Of a stretch of DNA of 64,000 nucleotides, positions 33,130 to 40,050 are shown one piece after another. The stretch is from JAJFUV01 sp964561215 (GTDB lineage: Bacteria; Acidobacteriota; Terriglobia; Bryobacterales; Bryobacteraceae), in the NCBI GenBank assembly GCA_964561215.1, contig CAZLOS010000001.1, positions 1 to 64,000 of the forward strand, read 5' to 3'. The stretch's first letter is position 1. The number at the start of each line of letters is the position of its first letter. A program made the translations under genes and the position numbers. Below the pieces are notes generated by a model. The model was not told the DNA's origin. It ran no database searches and worked only from the letters and a program-made list of their open reading frames with translations.

Positions 33130-33174
33130 ACTCCTCACGCGGCTCCGGAACCTGCTCCAACGCGCGTCGAGCGA

Positions 33175-33396
33175 TCAACAAAGATGCGAAAGCTCGGTGT
33201 CCAGATGTGCCAGTGCCGCGCGCAAGACCTTCTCATAGCGAGGGTTTTGAGCGTGCTCCAGGTCGTGCAAGACGCGCGTCTTGGAGAGTTCGAGGTTTTC
33301 GCGCTGGCGAATCCTGGCGAGTTGCTCTGGACTCGGACCTTTCTTCTTCGACGGGGTGCGTTGTCCTGATTCGGAGGTTTCTATCTGGGATGCCAC
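33175..33396 (-). CDS. Small hypothetical helical protein
   Basis: A 73-residue protein (from GTG 33396; TTG 33423 would add nine residues) that I do not recognise. It is highly charged, with a Lys/Ser-rich N-terminus (KKKGPSPEQLARIRQREN) and a helical rest (SKTRVLHDLEHAQNPRYEKV, then LAHLDTELSHLC) that looks like a short two-helix bundle. A sequence matching TATAAT lies just upstream (minus strand, about 33435-33430), close enough that transcription would begin near the TTG, favouring the GTG start. It converges on the Cas6-like gene (45 bases between stops) and follows fabF by about 75 bases on the same strand. It could be a Solibacter-lineage protein. Confidence 0.55.
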   Translation of the reverse strand: MASQIETSESGQRTPSKKKGPSPEQLARIRQRENLELSKTRVLHDLEHAQNPRYEKVLRAALAHLDTELSHLC

Positions 33397-33470
33397 GGAC
33401 TTACTTTCCCAACCACGTGCCAAATCACATTATACCGCGCGCAGAACCGCGGTGCGGAATACGTTCGGGC

Positions 33471-34712
33471 TCATCCATGGAAACGCTTGAAAATCAGGCA
33501 TCCGTTGGTGCCGCCGAAGCCGAACGAGTTCGACAGTGCATATTCGATGTGCATCGGCCGCGCTTTGTTGGGCACGTAATCGAGATCGCAGTCCGGATCC
33601 GGCACTTCGTAATTGATGGTGGGAGGCGCAATCTGGTCGCGGATGGCCAGCACGCTGAACCCCGCCTCGATGCCGCCGGCGCCGCCCAGCAGGTGGCCTA
33701 TCATGGACTTGGTGGAGCTGACCGCCACTTTGTAGGCATGCTCGCCGAAGGCGCGCTTGATGGCGAGCGTTTCGATGCGGTCTCCCACGTCCGTGGACGT
33801 GCCGTGCGCGTTGATGTAATCCACCTGTTCGGGCCGGATTCCGGCGTCGTGCAGGGCTATGCGCATCACCCGGTAGGCCCCGTCGGCGTCTTCCGAAGGC
33901 GCGGTGATGTGAAAAGCGTCCCCGCTCATGCCATAGCCGGCTACCTCGGCCAGAATCCTGGCGCCGCGGGCGCGCGCGAATTCCAGTTCCTCGAGAATCA
34001 GCACGCCCGAGCCCTCGCCCACCACGAAGCCGTCGCGCTCCTTGTCCCAAGGACGGGAGGCCCGCTCCGGCTCGTCATTGCGCGTCGAGAGAGCGCGCAT
34101 GGCGGAGAACCCGGCGATGCCCATGGGGCAGATGCATGCCTCGGCGCCGCCGCAGATCATGACGTCGGCATCGCCGCGCTGGATGATCCTGAACGAATCG
34201 CCGATCGAGTGGCTACTGGTGGTGCAGGCCGTGGCGGTAGCCGAATTCGGACCCTTCGCTCCGGTCCTGATCGACACGTAACCCGAAGCCAGGTTGATGA
34301 TCGTCGCCGGGATGAAGAACGGGCTCACGCGCTCCGGCCCGCGCTCCAGCAACACTTTGTGCTCGCGCTCGATAACCTCGAAACCGCCGATGCCGCTTCC
34401 GATGTATACACCCGCGCGGTCGGCGCATTCCGGCGTGATCTTCAATCCGGAATCGCTCAGAGCGAAGTCGGAAGCCGCCACGGCGAACTGGATGAAACGG
34501 CCCAGCCGGCGAACTTCCTTTTTCTCCATGAACTTCGTTGGATCGAAATCGCGAACCTCACCGGCGATTTTGCACGGAAATCCCGTAGTGTCGAAGGCGG
34601 TAATGCGAGAGATCCCCGAGCGGGCGGCGAGCACCGCCTGCCAGGTTGCTTCGGTGCCGGTGGCAAGCGAAGATACCATACCGACACCAGTGACTACGAC
34701 TCTACGCGGCAA
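33471..34712 (-). CDS. fabF: 3-oxoacyl-[acyl-carrier-protein] synthase II
   Basis: FabF condenses malonyl-ACP with a growing acyl-ACP in fatty acid synthesis. The 413-residue product begins PRRVVVTGVGMVSSLATG after a start codon that I place at TTG 34712, because AGGAG lies eight bases upstream; GTG 34721 is an alternative that adds three residues. The catalytic triad is visible: Cys in ATACTTSSHSIGD (about 160), His in NAHGTSTDVGDR (about 300) and His in TKSMIGHLLGGAGG (about 335). The end reads FGGTNGCLIFKRF. It sits 41 bases after acpP on the same strand, and the two genes probably form one operon driven by the acpP promoter. Confidence 0.97.
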   Translation of the reverse strand: MPRRVVVTGVGMVSSLATGTEATWQAVLAARSGISRITAFDTTGFPCKIAGEVRDFDPTKFMEKKEVRRLGRFIQFAVAASDFALSDSGLKITPECADRAGVYIGSGIGGFEVIEREHKVLLERGPERVSPFFIPATIINLASGYVSIRTGAKGPNSATATACTTSSHSIGDSFRIIQRGDADVMICGGAEACICPMGIAGFSAMRALSTRNDEPERASRPWDKERDGFVVGEGSGVLILEELEFARARGARILAEVAGYGMSGDAFHITAPSEDADGAYRVMRIALHDAGIRPEQVDYINAHGTSTDVGDRIETLAIKRAFGEHAYKVAVSSTKSMIGHLLGGAGGIEAGFSVLAIRDQIAPPTINYEVPDPDCDLDYVPNKARPMHIEYALSNSFGFGGTNGCLIFKRFHG

Positions 34713-34753
34713 GGTTGACACTCCTGGTATGCGTCGAAGCGGGCAGGCGCCGC

Positions 34754-34993
34754 TTACTTCTTCGCCTGCTTGGCTTCAATATAGTCGACTGCGTCCTTCA
34801 CCGTGGTGATCTTTTCGGCATCCTCGTCCGGGATGTCCAACTCGAAGGCCTCTTCGAAGGCCATGACCAATTCCACGATGTCGAGGGAGTCCGCGCCCAG
34901 GTCGTCCACGAACGAAGCCGTGCTGTCCACCTGGGCTTCGTCTACTCCCAACTGCTCAACGATGATCTGTTTCACTTTCTGCTCAACAGACAT
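34754..34993 (-). CDS. acpP: Acyl carrier protein
   Basis: A 79-residue acyl carrier protein that holds growing fatty acids on a phosphopantetheine arm. The attachment Ser lies in the DLGADSLDIVELVM motif (Ser about 38). The protein is acidic and small, as expected. ATG 34993 is the start, with GGAGG five bases before it; the frame is open 78 bases further upstream but that has no homology. It precedes fabF, a standard arrangement. Confidence 0.97.
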   Translation of the reverse strand: MSVEQKVKQIIVEQLGVDEAQVDSTASFVDDLGADSLDIVELVMAFEEAFELDIPDEDAEKITTVKDAVDYIEAKQAKK

Positions 34994-35024
34994 GATTCCT
35001 CCACTCAAACTCACAAACTCATTG

Positions 35025-35053
35025 ATTCTAGCGACGATCGTGGCTGGCCGCAA
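35025..35053 (-). promoter_or_regulatory. Probable promoter of acpP-fabF
   Basis: Minus strand: TTGCGG (35053-35048) as -35 and TAGAAT (35030-35025) as -10, separated by 17 bases, 32 bases upstream of the acpP start. The spacing and position fit a sigma-70 promoter. Confidence 0.6.
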
Positions 35054-35193
35054 GTAGGGTGCCACGCCCAACCAAACCTATGGTGTACCACATGTGCAGG
35101 GGGGCATGGCAATCTCCCAGCCGAACAATCTTTCCCAGAGTAAAATAATCATGACTTTGGCGTCCAGTCCGAAGCCGGAAAGCGAGTGGTGGC

Positions 35194-36564
35194 ATGGCAG
35201 CATCCCTTGATAGACGCGAGTTTCTGACGACGGCGTTCGGCGCGGCAGCGGCGGTTGCCGCACCTCCGCCGCCGCCCAACGTGGTGATGATCTACGCCGA
35301 CGATTTGGGATACGGCGACCTGGCCTGCTACGGATCCCGGTTAAGCACGCCGAACCTGGATCGCATGGCAGCCGAAGGGGTGCGCTTCACGCAGTTTTGC
35401 TCGGCCAACCCGGTCTGTTCCCCCTCGCGCGCCGCATTGATGACGGGCCGCTACCCAACGCGTGCCGGTGTGCCCCGGGTTCTGTTTCCCTCCGACACCG
35501 TGGGGCTCCCCGATTCCGAGACCACCATCGCGCAAGTGTTGAAACCACGCGGGTACCGGACCATGTGCGTGGGTAAGTGGCACCTGGGGCACCTGCCGCG
35601 CTTCCTGCCCACCAACCGCGGCTTCGACGAGTACTTCGGCATACCTTACAGCAACGATATGCGGCCCCGGCCTTTGCTCCACAACACCGAAGTGGTCGAA
35701 GCGGAAGCCACGCTCGAAACCCTGACTCCGCGCTACACCGAACAGGCCGTGCGCTTCATCGAGCGGTCGAAAGGCTCGCCATTCTTCCTTTACATGCCGC
35801 ACACCTACCCGCACATCCCGCTGGCGGCCTCGCCGCGGTTCCGCGGCAAGTCTGCTTCGGGCATTTACGGCGACGTGATCGCGGAGATGGACTGGAGTGT
35901 AGGCGAGGTGCTGGCCGCGCTGAAGAAGAACGGCCTGGATAACAGCACGCTGGTCATGTTCTCTTCCGACAACGGTCCGTGGTTCCTGGGAAGTCCGGGG
36001 CGATTGCGCGGGCGCAAGGGTTCGACTTATGAAGGCGGCGTGCGCGAGCCCTTCATCGCGCGCTTCCCGGGCCGCATCCCGCGTGGGCAGGTCATGAACG
36101 GAGTGGCGTCGACCATGGATATCCTCCCCACGGTGGCGAAGTTGTGCGGCGCGGCGCTGCCGGCGAATCCCCTGGACGGCATAGACATCTGGCCGCTGCT
36201 CACCGGCAAGACAAAGCAGATTGAGCGTGAAGCGCTGCTTTATTTCGACAATTGGAATCTGCAGTGCGCGCGGTGGGGCCGCTGGAAGCTGCACGTAGCT
36301 CGTTACAACACGTTTGCGTACAGTCCCGCGCCGGCCGGCGGTCGTGTGAACCTGCCGCTCGTTTCGCCCGAGTTGTACGACCTCGATCTGGACGCCGATG
36401 AAAGCTACGACGTGGCTCCCGAACGTCCCGAGGTGGTGAAGGAAATCCTCGCGCGCATCGAGCGGCTGATCCCCGGCTTCCCGAGAGAGGTCGTCGATGC
36501 CTGGCGGGCCGCACGCGAACGCAAGATCAGGCCGGAATCGACTGGAGCCCTGCCGCACGCCTGA
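35194..36564 (+). CDS. TAT-exported sulfatase
   Basis: A 456-residue sulfatase, which removes sulphate esters from carbohydrates or other organics. The N-terminus DRREFLTTAFGAAAAVA is a twin-arginine-type signal. The formylglycine site CSPSRAALMTGR (Cys about 68) is in the normal CxPSR form and would be matured by a formylglycine-generating enzyme elsewhere in the genome. The N-terminal metal ligands are in YADDLGYGD (about 31-39) and the later ligands in FSSDNGPWFLGSPG (about 253-266). The substrate cannot be told. It is divergent from acpP with about 200 bases between starts, and its stop lies about 55 bases before the ClC fusion gene start on the same strand. Confidence 0.93.
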   Translation: MAASLDRREFLTTAFGAAAAVAAPPPPPNVVMIYADDLGYGDLACYGSRLSTPNLDRMAAEGVRFTQFCSANPVCSPSRAALMTGRYPTRAGVPRVLFPSDTVGLPDSETTIAQVLKPRGYRTMCVGKWHLGHLPRFLPTNRGFDEYFGIPYSNDMRPRPLLHNTEVVEAEATLETLTPRYTEQAVRFIERSKGSPFFLYMPHTYPHIPLAASPRFRGKSASGIYGDVIAEMDWSVGEVLAALKKNGLDNSTLVMFSSDNGPWFLGSPGRLRGRKGSTYEGGVREPFIARFPGRIPRGQVMNGVASTMDILPTVAKLCGAALPANPLDGIDIWPLLTGKTKQIEREALLYFDNWNLQCARWGRWKLHVARYNTFAYSPAPAGGRVNLPLVSPELYDLDLDADESYDVAPERPEVVKEILARIERLIPGFPREVVDAWRAARERKIRPESTGALPHA

Positions 36565-36620
36565 AGTTGCAGTCCGTGCATCTGGCAACTTGGGTAAAGG
36601 ATTGCGACGATAGAGATTTG

Positions 36621-39242
36621 ATGGGCGGCAGATTCCAAAGGTTGGACGGGTTATTGCGACGGCTGTCGCGGGTGGATCTCGAAGAGCACCAGGATAAGGT
36701 CCTGCTGCTGCTCGCGCTGGTTACCAGCGCCCTGGTGGGGCTGACTGTGGTTGCCTTCGTGGCGCTCACCGAGCGCATGGGGAGGGTACTGCAGGCGGCC
36801 GGCAGCGCGGAACACTTCCTGTGCCCTCTGGCCGGTTCGCTGCTAGGCGGCTGGCTGTTGTTCAAATTCTTCCCCGAGGCCCGGGGAAGCGGCATCCCGC
36901 AGACGCGCGTGGCTTTGATCCTGCACGACGGTGTCATTGGGTTACGCACCGTGGTGGGAAAGTTCCTCTGCTCCTCCATTTCCCTCGGCAGCGGCGTGGC
37001 CCTGGGCCGCGAAGGCCCTTCGGTTCACATCGGAGCTGGAATAGCGTCTGTGGCTACGCGCAAGCTCGGCCTGGGCCCGGACCAGGTCCGGGCACTGATC
37101 CCCGTGGGGACGGCGGCGGCGATCGCGGCGGCCTTCAATACGCCGCTGGCGGGTGTCCTGTTCACTCTGGAGGAGATTCTGGCCGATCTCCGCGCCCGGG
37201 TCGTCGGCTTGGTCGTGATCGGCTCGGCAACCAGTTGGATCATCCTGCGTCTGGTCCTGGGCGACGAACCGCTCTTCCATGTTCCGGCATATCAGTTGGT
37301 CCATCCCGTCGAATTTCTTATCTACGCGCTTCTCGGTGTGCTCGGCGCACTGGTCTCGACGGTTTTCGTGAAACTGCTGCTCTGGGAGCGGGCGGCATTC
37401 CTCAGGACACCGCGGCGCTGGCAGGCATTCACTCCCGCCGTTGGCGGACTGGCGGTGGGCCTGTTGGCCCTGATTTCACCCGGGGTGCTAGGTGTCGGCT
37501 ACAACTTCGTGAACCAAGCCTTGAATGGCCGGATGGAGCTGAAGATACTTTTGCTGCTCCTGGCACTGAAGCTCGTGGCGACCACGATCAGCTATAGCTC
37601 CGGTAACGCCGGCGGCATTTTCGGTCCCAGCTTGTTTATCGGCGCGATGCTTGGAGGTTCGGTGGGCTACGTAGCGCACACGCTGCTACCGGCCTACACC
37701 GGCAACGCGGGCGCTTACGCTCTGGTAGGTATGGGCGCGGCGTTTGCGGGCATCGTCAGAACTCCGATGACCAGCGTCATCATGATCTTCGAAGTGACGC
37801 GGGACTACACCATCATCGTGCCGTTGATGATCGCGAACCTGTGCAGTTACGCCCTGGCGCAGAAATTGCACCGGATGCCGATTTATGAGTCGTTAAGCCG
37901 TCAGGAGGGTATTGCCATGCCTTCGGCCGCTCACAGGCCGGAACCTTTGACGGTTGAGTGCGCCATGCGGCCGCTCGATGCCTCGAATGATGCACCGGTG
38001 AGTGTTCCGGAAACTGCGTATGTCCATCCGGACGACACATTGGACTCCGCACTCCAGATTCTGGGACGAACCGGGAAACACCGGATCGTCGTTGTAAGCC
38101 GTGACGGGTTGAAGCCGCTCGGAGTGCTCGACACGGATGGCATAGCTGTGGCTTACCGAGGGCTTGCTGGCGCCGAGGAGAAGGAGAAATCCACCGCTAG
38201 ACCGGCGCGGAGCTGGCTGCCCGCGGCCGCGGCGACAGGCCTGACGGCGATTCTCATCGTCACCGGTCTGACCGCCTGGCAGCGGTCGCGCCGCTCCGAT
38301 CTGGGGATGGAAGCTTACCGAAAAGGAGAAAAGCTTCTGGCGCAAGGACAAGTGGATGGGGCTGTGCTGGCGTTCCGGAACGCGCTGGCGTATTCTCCCC
38401 GGGATCTGAAAACGCAGGTCGCCTTAGGCCTCGCCCTGATTCACACGGGACACTTCAAAGAGGCTTCCTCGTACCTGGACGAGGTCGTCAAGATCGAGTC
38501 GAACAACGGCTTGGCATGGATGGGTCTGGCCAGGATTGCCCTCGCCGAAGGAGATAAGCGACGGGCGCTGAATCTCTTCCGCAGAGCACTCTCCGGGGAA
38601 TGGCCCGAGCATGCGGAGGCGTTGCTGGGCCGCTCTCAACTGGATTACGCCGTTTTGCTGAACGGCGCGGGACGGCGCGGCGAAGCGTTCTCTTTGTTGC
38701 TGTCGGTGATCGAGCAGCACGGGGACGATCCGGCGATCGGAAAGCAGGCGGCCGATACTGTGAAGGCGATCGGAACCGAGGCGCAGGCTGAGGAAGCCTA
38801 CGCGGAGCTGGCGCGCCGTTTCCCCGCGGACGCGGCCGTATGGCTGAAGCTTGGCGAGGCGAGGTTCACAGTAGGCAAGGAGATCGCGGCTCTGGAAGCC
38901 TACCGGCGCGCCCGGAAGGCCAACCCGGACAGCGAAGAAGCGCAAAACGGGGAGGCCCTCGCGGAGGAGTCGCTCAACCTGGATCCTACCCGCAGGGGCC
39001 TGTCCATCCGGGAGCGCGCGCGGCGTTGGGATGGGATTCTGCGGCGCGTTGTGTCAGCGGCCTCCAACTGCGGTCTGCATCCGAACGTTAAGAACGCCAA
39101 CCGCCTTTTGAAACGACGTGCAACCAGCCTCGAATTGTCGGATCAGACGATGGAGGCGGCCCTGGACATGTGGAAAGGCATGAGTGCACGATGCAAAGCG
39201 GACGCCGTGCTGACGCATATCTTCGCGAAGCTGGGAGAATGA
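36621..39242 (+). CDS. ClC-type chloride channel/transporter fused to a CBS domain, a membrane helix and a TPR domain
   Basis: An 873-residue protein if started at ATG 36621; a TTG at 36567 would add 18 residues. Residues about 25-425 are a ClC core with all three anion-site motifs: GSGIPQ, GREGPSVHIGAG and GNAGGIFGPSLF. The gating Glu of GREGP is present and FTLEE carries the residues at the inner proton glutamate, so a Cl-/H+ exchanger is plausible. A CBS-like segment follows (about 455-512). Then comes a single membrane helix (about 530-553, PAAAATGLTAILIVTGLTAW) and a TPR domain (about 560-795: KGEKLLAQGQVDGAVLAF, then EALAEESLNLDP). The last 75 residues are helical, with several cysteines. 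A ClC-CBS-TM-TPR chain is unusual. With both ClC ends cytosolic, the added helix would place the TPR part in the periplasm. Confidence 0.85.
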   Translation: MGGRFQRLDGLLRRLSRVDLEEHQDKVLLLLALVTSALVGLTVVAFVALTERMGRVLQAAGSAEHFLCPLAGSLLGGWLLFKFFPEARGSGIPQTRVALILHDGVIGLRTVVGKFLCSSISLGSGVALGREGPSVHIGAGIASVATRKLGLGPDQVRALIPVGTAAAIAAAFNTPLAGVLFTLEEILADLRARVVGLVVIGSATSWIILRLVLGDEPLFHVPAYQLVHPVEFLIYALLGVLGALVSTVFVKLLLWERAAFLRTPRRWQAFTPAVGGLAVGLLALISPGVLGVGYNFVNQALNGRMELKILLLLLALKLVATTISYSSGNAGGIFGPSLFIGAMLGGSVGYVAHTLLPAYTGNAGAYALVGMGAAFAGIVRTPMTSVIMIFEVTRDYTIIVPLMIANLCSYALAQKLHRMPIYESLSRQEGIAMPSAAHRPEPLTVECAMRPLDASNDAPVSVPETAYVHPDDTLDSALQILGRTGKHRIVVVSRDGLKPLGVLDTDGIAVAYRGLAGAEEKEKSTARPARSWLPAAAATGLTAILIVTGLTAWQRSRRSDLGMEAYRKGEKLLAQGQVDGAVLAFRNALAYSPRDLKTQVALGLALIHTGHFKEASSYLDEVVKIESNNGLAWMGLARIALAEGDKRRALNLFRRALSGEWPEHAEALLGRSQLDYAVLLNGAGRRGEAFSLLLSVIEQHGDDPAIGKQAADTVKAIGTEAQAEEAYAELARRFPADAAVWLKLGEARFTVGKEIAALEAYRRARKANPDSEEAQNGEALAEESLNLDPTRRGLSIRERARRWDGILRRVVSAASNCGLHPNVKNANRLLKRRATSLELSDQTMEAALDMWKGMSARCKADAVLTHIFAKLGE

Positions 39243-39321
39243 GCGGAAGACATCCGGCCTGCGCGTGCCCCTTCGTGCGTAATATAACGAGGCTGTACAT
39301 TGGCAAGAACTCAGAGGTCGT

Positions 39322-39942
39322 GTGAACGGTCCCATGCAAACCCTGGTCCAGATTGAAGCTGGCGACCACCGGCTGTTGGCAGGCATCGCCGAAGCCGTGG
39401 CGGAGGTGTTGCGCCGCAGCGGCGATTGGCTCGTCTGCCGGCCGGGTTGTATCGAATGTTGCAAGGCACCATTCGCGATCACACAACTCGATGCGCTGCG
39501 GCTGCGCGAAGGGCTAAGGGCGCTTTCTGTCGCCGATCCCGCCCACGCCCAGAGGGTCCGCCGCCGTGCGGCTGAATACGTCGCCGCGATCGCGCCGGAC
39601 TATCCCGGCGACCCCGTCACCGGTATGCTCCGCGAGCAGGACGCCGTTTCCGAGGCGATGGACGACATCCCCTGCCCGGCGCTCGATGCGGGCACCGGCC
39701 TCTGTGACCTCTATGCTGCACGTCCCATTACCTGCCGGACCTTCGGCCCGGTCATGTGGACGCGCGAAGGAAGCCTCGGCGCCTGCGAGCTTTGTTACGA
39801 CGGAGCCACCGACGAGGAGAAGATTCAATGCGCCGTGGATATCGATCCCGAAGGACTCGAAACTGAGTTGCTTGCCGGGTTGGATGCCTTGGGGCTGCGG
39901 GGAATGACGATCGTCGCATATGTGCTGGCGGCCGCGGACTGA
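39322..39942 (+). CDS. YkgJ-type cysteine-cluster protein
   Basis: A 206-residue protein with the CxxCxxCC-type cluster of the YkgJ/UPF0153 family: VCRPGCIECCK (about 38-48), then CPALDAGTGLCDLYAARPITC RTFGP (split; cysteines at about 118, 128 and 138), and CELCYDG (about 154-160). These cysteines probably bind zinc or an iron-sulphur cluster. The biochemical role is unproven. GTG 39322 has AGAGG four bases upstream; ATG 39334 is a second choice. It stands alone between the ClC fusion and the DUF1800 gene. Confidence 0.8.
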   Translation: MNGPMQTLVQIEAGDHRLLAGIAEAVAEVLRRSGDWLVCRPGCIECCKAPFAITQLDALRLREGLRALSVADPAHAQRVRRRAAEYVAAIAPDYPGDPVTGMLREQDAVSEAMDDIPCPALDAGTGLCDLYAARPITCRTFGPVMWTREGSLGACELCYDGATDEEKIQCAVDIDPEGLETELLAGLDALGLRGMTIVAYVLAAAD

Positions 39943-40003
39943 GGGCTGGCGTGGCCCCGTGTGATAGGGGATTTCTCTCGGTTTTCCGGACTGGATTTCA
40001 GAT

Positions 40004-40009
40004 TATACT
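40004..40009 (+). promoter_or_regulatory. Putative -10 element for the DUF1800/DUF1501 operon
   Basis: TATACT at 40004-40009 lies 41 bases before the ATG at 40051. No good -35 box is seen at the usual distance, so an activator or alternative factor may be needed. Confidence 0.4.
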
Positions 40010-40050
40010 CTAGGCAGTCGCAACTTCCGGCCTCTACTTCTGGAGGTGCT

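Noticed and set aside
32301..33470. CRISPR array near the Cas6-like gene
   Set aside because: No direct repeats of 20-40 bases with regular spacers are seen there or in the other intergenic gaps.
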